Positions 1 to 6,559 of a stretch of DNA of 64,000 nucleotides are shown piece after piece. Both the position numbers and the translations under genes were made by a program. The notes under the pieces were generated by a model. The model saw only the letters and a program-made list of their open reading frames with translations, made no database searches and had not been told where the DNA came from. Each line of letters begins with the position of its first letter. The stretch's first letter is position 1. The stretch is taken from the NCBI RefSeq assembly GCF_009649175.1, contig NZ_WJPO01000016.1, positions 1 to 64,000 on the forward strand, given 5' to 3'. The DNA is from Rhodovulum strictum. GTDB lineage: Bacteria; Pseudomonadota; Alphaproteobacteria; Rhodobacterales; Rhodobacteraceae.

Positions 1-205
1 ATGGCCCCGGTCTACGGTCGGGATGTCACGTCCCTTGCTCGTGCTGATCGTGGCCGGGGGATGGTTCCGCGCTGGTTTCCGTCTCCCGCAACTGGTGGAT
101 CGCGGTGCACAGGGCCGCCGCCGATGAAACCAGAGTGGCCGGCCCTCGGGTCACAGGGGCCGGCCTCTGCAAGCGAAATCTTTTCGTCCGCTGACGTCTC
201 GATCA

Positions 206-341
206 AACGGCAATCTTTGCCACTTGATCCCCGTTCCGCTGACCGATCACACCAGAACGAACACTTTTCGTTCTGGTCGCTGGACCGGTGGGAACAGTTT
301 TCCCACCGGTTCCGCCGGTGGCTGCAACGGCAAGCTTTGCC
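206..341 (+). repeat. Pair of 16-mer direct repeats exactly 120 bp apart
   Basis: AACGGCAATCTTTGCC at 206-221 and AACGGCAAGCTTTGCC at 326-341 differ at one base. Each is itself a small hairpin (GGCAA/TTGCC stem, 3-nt loop) extended by an outer stem: GATCAA/TTGATC around the first copy and TGCA/TGCA around the second. The flanks are otherwise unrelated. Confidence 0.6.
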
Positions 342-350
342 GATGCAGGG

Positions 351-395
351 CGGACCCGTGCCAAAGGCCAGACTCTAGCCTTTGGCACGGGTCCG
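351..395. repeat. 18-bp perfect inverted repeat
   Basis: CGGACCCGTGCCAAAGGC at 351-368 is repeated as its exact reverse complement at 378-395, with a 9-nt loop. It is the longest perfect stem seen in the window. It is followed directly by a second stem, CAAAACCCC/GGGGTTTTG (396-404 with 416-424), whose 3' arm ends in a short T run. The pair could act as tandem terminators or as a structured RNA element. Confidence 0.75.
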
Positions 396-620
396 CAAAA
401 CCCCTTGTGCCATGCGGGGTTTTGGTGTTTCCTGACGGTGGAGCCTCAAATCTCCGCATCCTGTGGTGGGTCGCGCCACCCATGCCCGGTGCGAACGGAA
501 ACGCTTTCACCTGACATGAACGGCGCAGCATACCCGGTTCTCCGGGTGCGGTCGCATATCCACGTGGCCGGGAGAGCATGGCGCATGTCCAGGGCGAAAG
601 CCTAAAGGCCCTGCTGCCGT

Positions 621-692
621 CCACAGGCGGTTTTGAGCTCCCGGCCTCAGCGCTGCCCGCTGAGAAGCGCTCTCAAAAGCGCCCCTGTGGAG
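621..692 (+). promoter_or_regulatory. Leader hairpin reaching the ribosome binding site of the gene at 700
   Basis: CCACAGG (621-627) pairs with CCTGTGG (684-690), TTTTGAG (631-637) pairs with CTCAAAA (672-678), and a nested stem pairs CTCAGCG (646-652) with CGCTGAG (658-664). The likely Shine-Dalgarno GTGGAG (687-692) overlaps the last bases of the 3' arm and lies 7 bases before the ATG at 700. The fold could therefore limit translation of that gene. This is inferred from pairing alone. Confidence 0.5.
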
Positions 693-699
693 ACCACGC

Positions 700-1578
700 A
701 TGACCACCGAAAACGCCCCCCGCGAAAGCCTGACGAACTTCTCCGTTCGGGTCGATGACACCTATCACGCCCTGCGCGCCTTCGCCCTGCTCTTGGACAA
801 AGCGACCGAATACGCGCCCGACGAGATCAGCGGAACCATCGCCTATGGCGTGTCGCACCTGCTGAGCCGCCAGCTCGACGACCTGCAAGACATCAACACC
901 GGCGTCAGCGACCTGATCGCCCGCGTGAAGGCCGCAGAGCGGGCCGCGCCCCCGGCCGGTCCGCAGCACCGTACCTGGGAGGCGATGCGCGCCGCCTGCC
1001 TGGCCGATGGCGAGCGGCCCGCCTGGCACGATCTGGACCTGATCGCCACGCGCGCCTGCGTGCATCGGGACGAGGCCGCGCGCGTCCTGTTCGTCCTGAC
1101 CGGCGAGGATCACGCCGGGGCCGACTATCGCGCCTGGGACGGCCACCCGGCCGAGGGCCTGCCCGCCCATCTGCTGGCCCGCACGATCCACCGCACCCTG
1201 TCGCAATGCGACCTCTGGGGGCGTGTCAGCACGGCCACCGGGCTTGAGCTCGACCAGGTGAAGGACGTGCTGAACGCGATGCTGGACGCCCTGCCGCACC
1301 GGGCCGACGCCAGGGGGCAGATTGCCGAAATGACCGCGAACGCGAAGGCCGAGGCCGACATGCACGCCCGCGTGGCCGCGCGCGACCAGGACGATGCCAC
1401 CCCGGCCGAGTCGGAGCCCGAGGCCGCCCCCGCGACCGATGCGCTGGACCGCCTGCGCGAGGCCGATCTTGGCCAGATCGCCCGCGATACCAACCTCAAG
1501 GAAGACACCGTCAAGCGCGTGGTCGCGCGGCTGCTGGCCGATCCTGGCGGAACAGCAACGCGCGCTGCACTCGGGTGA
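700..1578 (+). CDS. Unrecognised protein with three helix-turn-helix-like modules
   Basis: This 292-residue protein matches no family I know. Residues 10-75 are helical. Three segments resemble one another and a helix-turn-helix: about 111-135 (DLDLIATRACVHRDEAARVL), 171-195 (DLWGRVSTATGLELDQVKDV) and 256-280 (DLGQIARDTNLKEDTVKRVV). An Ala/Pro/Glu-rich linker (about 200-250) precedes the third. The pattern suggests a nucleic-acid-binding regulator or a replication or partition protein of a mobile element. The ATG at 700 is preceded by GTGGAG, which overlaps a hairpin. The gene reads into the Mu-type DNA-binding gene 12 bp downstream. The coding call is firm from length and downstream coupling; the function is unknown. 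Confidence 0.75.
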   Translation: MTTENAPRESLTNFSVRVDDTYHALRAFALLLDKATEYAPDEISGTIAYGVSHLLSRQLDDLQDINTGVSDLIARVKAAERAAPPAGPQHRTWEAMRAACLADGERPAWHDLDLIATRACVHRDEAARVLFVLTGEDHAGADYRAWDGHPAEGLPAHLLARTIHRTLSQCDLWGRVSTATGLELDQVKDVLNAMLDALPHRADARGQIAEMTANAKAEADMHARVAARDQDDATPAESEPEAAPATDALDRLREADLGQIARDTNLKEDTVKRVVARLLADPGGTATRAALG

Positions 1579-1590
1579 TGGGAGGCGACC

Positions 1591-2157
1591 ATGACAGGTG
1601 AACTGCCCCTGACGGTCCAGGTGCCCGCCGAGGACTGGGCCTATGCGCAACGCCGGATCGCCTTCATGGAGGCGCTGTTGCTGCGGGTGGTGCGCGAGCG
1701 CCGCCAGCTGCAAGAATGGTTCACCGCGGCCGAGCTGGCCGAACAGCGGCTTCCCGGCCTTCCGGGAACCCGCGCTGCGATCACCCGGAAGGCCCGCCGC
1801 GAGAACTGGCTATGCCTCCCGGTCAAGCGGCAGGACAGGCGGAGCGTGGCCTATCACGTATCCGCCCTGCCACCCCGCGCCTTCGATGCGCTGATCGCGC
1901 GCATCCTCGATCTGCCCGCGCTGGACGCGGGCTCCTTCGCAATCGCGGACCTTCCGAAGCCGCAGGGGGTCGCGGAGCCGGTCCCCGACAATACCGCGCC
2001 CCCGTGGGTGCTGCCCCTGATGCGCATCCTGCGCAACGAGGCCCACGGCGATCTCAGCCTCGCATGGCGCACGCTGCCCGATCACCTGGCACCCGGAACC
2101 GTCTTGCCTGACGTCCACGAGGCGGCAAGGATACTCCTCAGGCTGGGCCTGGCCTGA
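1591..2157 (+). CDS. Protein with Mu-type (transposase/repressor N-terminal) DNA-binding domain
   Basis: The protein has 188 residues. Residues about 45-95 (WFTAAELAEQRLPGLPGTRA, then a basic stretch, then SVAYHVSALP) match the pattern of the Mu DNA-binding domain found at the N-terminus of MuA-like transposases and Mu repressors: a winged helix with 'LPGLPGT' and a closing 'YHVSALP'. No DDE catalytic core follows. The rest (about 100-188) is unrecognised. The start is well supported by GGGAGG 6 bases upstream. The gene is probably co-transcribed with the gene before it. It could be a repressor, an accessory end-binding protein or a remnant of a transposable phage. The domain call is good; the role is inferred. 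Confidence 0.8.
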   Translation: MTGELPLTVQVPAEDWAYAQRRIAFMEALLLRVVRERRQLQEWFTAAELAEQRLPGLPGTRAAITRKARRENWLCLPVKRQDRRSVAYHVSALPPRAFDALIARILDLPALDAGSFAIADLPKPQGVAEPVPDNTAPPWVLPLMRILRNEAHGDLSLAWRTLPDHLAPGTVLPDVHEAARILLRLGLA

Positions 2158-2166
2158 GGGGGCGCG

Positions 2167-2454
2167 ATGGAGGAGGATACCGCCGAGGCGGCGGCGGTGG
2201 TCCTGGCCGCGGGCGCGACGGATGAGCTGCCCGGCACGGCGAGCGGCCTGAAACGCGGATCAAGCGTCAGGCCGCGGCACAGGAGTCCAGCGATTTCCCC
2301 CGAAGCGTCAGCCACGCCAGTCGGCGCGATATTCCTGACGCCTGCCGAAAATTTCCGTGCAGAAGCTGCGGCCAATCCGTGCAAAAGCTGGCGCCGCGCT
2401 ACAGCTGGCCCCCTGTCTGCACGTCGCGCAGCCTGTCGGAGCGGGATCGAATGA
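2167..2454 (+). CDS. Possible small or broken ORF at the edge of the accessory segment
   Basis: This reading frame of 95 residues starts 9 bp after the Mu-type gene and has a purine-rich GAGGGGG before its ATG. No family is recognised. The composition is low-complexity (Ala, Arg, Pro), and the frame runs across the 22-bp-spaced repeats at 2354-2390. It may be a real third gene of the operon, a truncated gene fused to flanking DNA, or chance. Nothing else was seen in 2158-2485. Confidence 0.25.
   Translation: MEEDTAEAAAVVLAAGATDELPGTASGLKRGSSVRPRHRSPAISPEASATPVGAIFLTPAENFRAEAAANPCKSWRRATAGPLSARRAACRSGIE
2354..2390 (+). repeat. Two near-identical 15-mers spaced 22 bp
   Basis: TCCGTGCAGAAGCTG (2354-2368) and TCCGTGCAAAAGCTG (2376-2390) differ at one base and start exactly 22 bp apart, about two helical turns. 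Such spacing is typical of paired protein-binding sites. Mu right-end transposase sites R1 and R2 are also adjacent with a 22-bp period and contain a CACG/CGTG core, so an element end is a reasonable guess. This rests on memory of the Mu sequence. Confidence 0.5.
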
Positions 2455-2485
2455 TTTCCCATCCAGCCCATCCGGGCGGCTTGTG

Positions 2486-3115
2486 TCAGGTCAGGGCTTG
2501 CAGCCTCGCCCGGATACGCGCCATTTCGGCGTCGCTGGGGCGCTGGCCGCAGTAGGTTTCGACATAGCTGGGCACACGCTCCAGCCGGGTCTCGAGGTTT
2601 TCGCGGGTCTGCATCGAGATGTAGCCGATCTGTACCATGTAGATCGTCCGCGCCCGGACATCGGCATCCATCGGATCGTGGTACCAACGCTCCAGCAGCG
2701 CGCGCAAGGCGCTCAGGCGCAGGTTGTCTGCCGCGTGCAGGCGGTCGAGGATCGCGCGGTCCCGCAAGGCCCAGCCCCGGACCGCGAATTCGAACCGCGA
2801 GTCGAATGTCCGGTCGGACAGGAAACAGCCGATCACGTTCAGGATCGCCTCGGCCTCGGTCGCGGCATAGGCACCACAGGCGGCAACAAGGGGCTTTGTC
2901 GTCCGGCTTTCCCATCTGTCGGCAAGGGCGGCCAGCAGCGCGGCGCGGTCCTTGAAGAACCAGTAGAAGCTGGTCCGAGACAGCCTGAGCCGGGTGCCGA
3001 GCGGCTGGATCTTGACCGCGTCGATGCCCTGCTCGATCAGCGTTTCATAGGCCGCATCAAGCCACAGCTCTGGCGAGCCGCGCCATCCGCTGTCAGTTTG
3101 CTCTGCCCCGTCCAT
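2486..3115 (-). CDS. TetR/AcrR-family transcriptional regulator
   Basis: The protein has 209 residues. Residues about 14-60 form the typical TetR helix-turn-helix (LDAAYETLIEQGIDAV, then LSRTSFYWFFKDRAALLAAL), with the family signature of a small or Tyr-rich turn followed by a Phe-Lys-Asp-rich helix. The remainder is a variable ligand-binding domain that gives no hint of its ligand. The gene is divergent from the flavoprotein at 3231, so it probably represses that gene and itself through the shared 115-bp gap. The family is certain; the target is inferred from position. Confidence 0.9.
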   Translation of the reverse strand: MDGAEQTDSGWRGSPELWLDAAYETLIEQGIDAVKIQPLGTRLRLSRTSFYWFFKDRAALLAALADRWESRTTKPLVAACGAYAATEAEAILNVIGCFLSDRTFDSRFEFAVRGWALRDRAILDRLHAADNLRLSALRALLERWYHDPMDADVRARTIYMVQIGYISMQTRENLETRLERVPSYVETYCGQRPSDAEMARIRARLQALT

Positions 3116-3171
3116 GGTACAACCCTAGCGGGTCGGCGGCTTTGGAACAAGGAAATGTTCAGCGATGCCTT

Positions 3172-3192
3172 TATAATTGACGGTACTGTACA
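3172..3192. promoter_or_regulatory. Candidate promoter and operator between the TetR gene and the flavoprotein gene
   Basis: The divergent gap has a TATAAT hexamer at 3172-3177, followed by the dyad GTAC-T-GTAC at 3183-3191 inside GGTACTGTACA. A small dyad next to a promoter element between a TetR gene and its divergent neighbour is the usual operator arrangement. No transcription start can be fixed from sequence. Confidence 0.35.
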
Positions 3193-3230
3193 TTTCCGGC
3201 ACTCTCCCGCAACCATGCCGGAGAAGCCAG

Positions 3231-5267
3231 ATGCCGACCGATCCCCTGTTGCAGCCCTACCGCCTGAAACACCTGACCCTGCGCAACCGGATCATGATCA
3301 CCAGCCACGAACCGGCCTATCCCGAGGACGGGATGCCCAAGGATCGGTACCGGGCCTATCACGTCGAACGGGCGAAGGCCGGTGTGGCGCTGACGATGAC
3401 GGCCGGTTCGGCAAGCGTGGCGCGCGACAGCCCGCCCGTGTTCAACAACATCCTTGCCTGGAAGGACGAGGTCGTGGGCTGGATGAAGCGGCTGACCGAC
3501 GAGTGCCACGAGCACGGCGCCGCCGTGATGATCCAACTGACGCATCTTGGCCGCCGCACCCGCTGGGACAAGGCCGACTGGCTGCCCGTCGTCGCCCCCA
3601 GCCACGAACGCGAGGCGGCGCACCGCGCCTTCCCCAAGCGGATCGAGGATTGGGACATCGCCCGGATCATCGGCGATTTTGCCGATGCCGCCGAACGGAT
3701 GCAGGCGGCCGGGGTCGATGGCATCGAACTGGAAGCCTATGGCCACCTGCTGGAACAGTTCTGGTCGCCCCTGACCAACGATCTGGATGCACCCTGGGGC
3801 GGCAGCCTGGAAAACCGGCTGCGCTTCAGCCTTGACGTCCTGCGCGCGATCCGCGACCGGGTGGGGCCCGAGTTCATCGTCGGCATCCGCTATACCGGGG
3901 ACCAGAACCAGCCGGGCGGCATGACCAAAGCCGAAGGGATGGAGGTCAGCCAGAGGCTGAGGGACAGCGGGCTGGTCGATTTCCTGAATGTCGTGAAGGG
4001 CCATATCGACACCGATCCCGGCCTGACCGACCTGATCCCGATCCAGGGCATGCGCAATGCCCCGCATCTGGACTTTGCCGGGGAAATCCGCGCCGCGACG
4101 GGCTTTCCCACCTTCCACGCCGCCAAGATCCCCGATCTGGCGACCGCGCGCCATGCGATTGCCAGCGGCAAGCTCGACATGGTGGGGATGACCCGGGCGC
4201 ACATGGCCGATCCGCATCTGGTGCGCAAGCTGATCGAGGGGCACGAGGAGGACATCCGCCCCTGCGTCGGCGCGAATTACTGCCTTGATCGCATCTATCA
4301 GGGCGGCATGGCGCTGTGCCTGCACAACCCCGCCACCGGGCGCGAACTGACCGAACCCCAGACCATCGCCCCCGCCCCCGCAAGCAAGCGCATCACCATC
4401 ATCGGCGCCGGTCCGGCGGGGATGGAGGCCGCGCGGGTTGCCGCCGAACGGGGTCATCATGTCACCGTCTTCGAGGCCGCCGACCAGCCCGGCGGGCAGA
4501 TCCGGCTGACCGCCCTGCAAGAGCGGCGGCGCGAGATGATCTCGATCATCCGCTGGCGGTTCGAGCAATGCGAGAAACGCGGCGTGACCTTTCATTTCAA
4601 CACCTTCGCCGATGCCGATGCGGTGCTGGCGACCCGGCCCGACGAGGTGATCGTCGCGACCGGCGGGCTGCCCCATACCGAGGTTCTGTCCGAGGGCAAC
4701 GCGCTTGTCTGTTCGGCATGGGACATCCTGTCGGGCGATGTCAAACCCGAAGCCTGCGTGCTGATCTTCGACGATGCGGGCGATCACGCGGGGTTGCAGG
4801 CGGCCGACCTGATCTCGGCGACCGGGGCCCGGGTCGAGATCGTCACCCCCGATCGCAGCTTCGCGCCCGAGGTCATGGCAATGAACCTTGTGCCCTACAT
4901 GCGCGCCCTGCAAGCGCGCGACACGACCTTTACGGTGACCTGGCGGCTCATGTCTGTGGTGCGCGAGGGCAACCGGCTGCGCGCGACCCTGGGCAGCGAT
5001 TACAGCGATGTCCGGCGCGAACGGCTGGTCGATCAGGTGGTGGTCAACCACGGCACCCGCCCGCTGGACGATCTGTATTTCGAGCTGAAGCCGCTCTCTT
5101 CGAACCTCGGCGAGGTGGATTATACCGCGATCGCCACCGGGGGTCCGCAACGGCTTGCGCCCAACCCACAGGGCCGTTTCCGGCTGTTCCGCATCGGCGA
5201 CGCGGTTGCCGCGCGCAACACCCATGCCGCGATCTACGACGCGCTTCGGCTGGTCAAGGATATCTGA
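3231..5267 (+). CDS. NADH:flavin oxidoreductase, trimethylamine dehydrogenase / N-demethylase-like
   Basis: The protein has 678 residues. The N-terminal Old Yellow Enzyme TIM barrel (about 5-340) should bind FMN. A cysteine segment (C345, C351, C363) follows, then a two-dinucleotide-binding flavoprotein domain (about 385-670) with GAGPAGMEAARVAAERGH. The layout is that of trimethylamine dehydrogenase, dienoyl-CoA reductase and dimethylglycine or N-methylproline demethylases, so oxidative removal of an N-methyl group is the best guess. In trimethylamine dehydrogenase four cysteines hold a 4Fe-4S cluster; here the second position is Ala348 (CVGANYC). The ATG at 3231 is chosen because GGAGAAG precedes it; an in-frame start at 3177 has no such site. 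Probably controlled by the divergent TetR gene. The substrate cannot be told. Confidence 0.85.
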   Translation: MPTDPLLQPYRLKHLTLRNRIMITSHEPAYPEDGMPKDRYRAYHVERAKAGVALTMTAGSASVARDSPPVFNNILAWKDEVVGWMKRLTDECHEHGAAVMIQLTHLGRRTRWDKADWLPVVAPSHEREAAHRAFPKRIEDWDIARIIGDFADAAERMQAAGVDGIELEAYGHLLEQFWSPLTNDLDAPWGGSLENRLRFSLDVLRAIRDRVGPEFIVGIRYTGDQNQPGGMTKAEGMEVSQRLRDSGLVDFLNVVKGHIDTDPGLTDLIPIQGMRNAPHLDFAGEIRAATGFPTFHAAKIPDLATARHAIASGKLDMVGMTRAHMADPHLVRKLIEGHEEDIRPCVGANYCLDRIYQGGMALCLHNPATGRELTEPQTIAPAPASKRITIIGAGPAGMEAARVAAERGHHVTVFEAADQPGGQIRLTALQERRREMISIIRWRFEQCEKRGVTFHFNTFADADAVLATRPDEVIVATGGLPHTEVLSEGNALVCSAWDILSGDVKPEACVLIFDDAGDHAGLQAADLISATGARVEIVTPDRSFAPEVMAMNLVPYMRALQARDTTFTVTWRLMSVVREGNRLRATLGSDYSDVRRERLVDQVVVNHGTRPLDDLYFELKPLSSNLGEVDYTAIATGGPQRLAPNPQGRFRLFRIGDAVAARNTHAAIYDALRLVKDI

Positions 5268-5401
5268 TCCGCCCTGCCCCGGCGCCCGGCGTTCACGTTT
5301 CGCTCGCCAGGCCGTGAGGCCCCGGGGAAGTGACTCGGGCGGCGCGGCGCTATATCCTTTGCCAAGGCCGCATCGCGGCGCCCCTTGTGACGGAACGCCC
5401 G

Positions 5402-6544
5402 ATGATCCGGCAAATCCTGATTTCCGCGGCCGTGATCGGCTGCACAATCGCGCTCTGGATCGTCTTCGTTCCGTCGGCGCGGCCGATGCTGGACCGGCTG
5501 GGCGTGCTGTCTCTGTTCGGGATCGAGGCGACGGCGCCCGGTCCGAACGCAGCCGATACAAGGCGCGGCGGGGCCGTCGCGGTCGTGGTCGAGCCGGTGA
5601 CCGAGGGGCGGGTCAGCGACCGGGTGGCAGCCATCGGCGACGGGCGGGCGCTGCGTACGGTGAATGTCCGCGCGCGGGTGGCCGGCGAGGTGGTCGAGAT
5701 CGGCATCGCGGACGGCACCTTTGTCGAACAAGGCAGCCTGATCCTGCGGCTTGAGGACGAGGCCCAGCGGATCGCGGTCGAGCGGGCCCGGCTGATGCTG
5801 GAGGATGCCCGCGACGAGGCGGCGCGGTTGGTCCGGCTGGAAACCACGGGTGCCGTGACCGAGGTCAGCCGCCGGGCTGCCGATCTGGCGCTGCGCACGG
5901 CCGAACTGGCGCTGCGCGAGGCGGAATTCGCTCTGGAACAGCGGCGCGTTCTGGCGCCGATTTCGGGCTGGGCCGGGGTGCTGGATCTGGCCGCGGGCGA
6001 CAGCATTTCGGCGCAGGACATGGTGGTGACGCTGACCGACCGCTCGCAGATCCTGCTGGATTTCCGGGTGCCCGAGCGCGTGGTGGGCCAGATCACGCCC
6101 GGCATGGCGCTGGAGGCGCGGCCGCTGGCGACGCCGGGCAATGTTCTGGCAGGTCAGGTGCAGGCGGTGGACAATGTGGTGGACCCGGCCAGCCGCACGT
6201 TGCGGGTGCAGGGGCGGCTTGCAAATGACGCCGACAAGCTGCGGGCGGGCATGGCGTTCGAGGTGGTGCTGCGCTTTCAGGGCGAGGTGCTGCCCTCGGT
6301 CGATCCCTTGTCGGTGCAATGGTCCGCGGACGGTTCCTATGTCTGGGTGCTGCGCGACGACCGGGCGGAACGTGTGCCGGTGACGATCCGCCAGCGCAGC
6401 GCCGATGCGGTGCTGGTCGAGGCGGCGCTGGAGATCGGCGAAAAGGTCGTGGTCGAGGGGGTGCAGATGCTGCGGCCCGGGGCCGAAGTGCGGATCGTGG
6501 CCCCGCAGGCCGCGCTGGCCGGGGAAGCCGCCGCACCGCTTTAG
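5402..6544 (+). CDS. RND efflux periplasmic adaptor (membrane fusion protein)
   Basis: The 380-residue protein has an N-terminal membrane anchor (about 1-25), a lipoyl/barrel-sandwich domain (VNVRARVAGEVVEIGIADG), an alpha-helical hairpin rich in Ala, Arg and Glu (about 115-175), and a beta-barrel and membrane-proximal region ending in GEKVVVEGVQML. This is the HlyD/AcrA-type adaptor that links an inner-membrane RND pump to an outer-membrane channel. The ATG at 5402 puts the anchor at the N-terminus; an open extension to 5330 lacks sense. The pump gene follows 15 bp after the stop, so the two form an operon. No outer-membrane channel gene is nearby. Confidence 0.9.
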   Translation: MIRQILISAAVIGCTIALWIVFVPSARPMLDRLGVLSLFGIEATAPGPNAADTRRGGAVAVVVEPVTEGRVSDRVAAIGDGRALRTVNVRARVAGEVVEIGIADGTFVEQGSLILRLEDEAQRIAVERARLMLEDARDEAARLVRLETTGAVTEVSRRAADLALRTAELALREAEFALEQRRVLAPISGWAGVLDLAAGDSISAQDMVVTLTDRSQILLDFRVPERVVGQITPGMALEARPLATPGNVLAGQVQAVDNVVDPASRTLRVQGRLANDADKLRAGMAFEVVLRFQGEVLPSVDPLSVQWSADGSYVWVLRDDRAERVPVTIRQRSADAVLVEAALEIGEKVVVEGVQMLRPGAEVRIVAPQAALAGEAAAPL

Positions 6545-6559
6545 CGAAAGGAACGCGCC

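Larger units (their letters stand above)
1..699. other. Non-coding region packed with inverted repeats (hairpin array)
   Basis: No convincing gene lies here, although frames are open in several registers. At least ten inverted repeats follow one another: 131-169 (bulged), 201-229, 251-277 (11-bp perfect stem, 5-nt loop), 284-310 (11-bp perfect stem, 5-nt loop), 323-347, 351-395 (18-bp perfect stem, 9-nt loop), 396-424 (9 bp), 532-547, 590-613 and 621-690 with a nested stem at 646-664. The stems differ in sequence but several share their geometry. Tandem terminators, a structured RNA, a replication or transfer origin, or phage regulatory DNA are all possible. The left edge is outside the window, so the array may continue upstream. 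Confidence 0.7.

Noticed and set aside
1-378. Open frame beginning with ATG at position 1
   Set aside because: It runs through several perfect inverted repeats, has no visible start context because it is at the window edge, and its translation looks random (Arg/Pro/Ser). Treated as non-coding.
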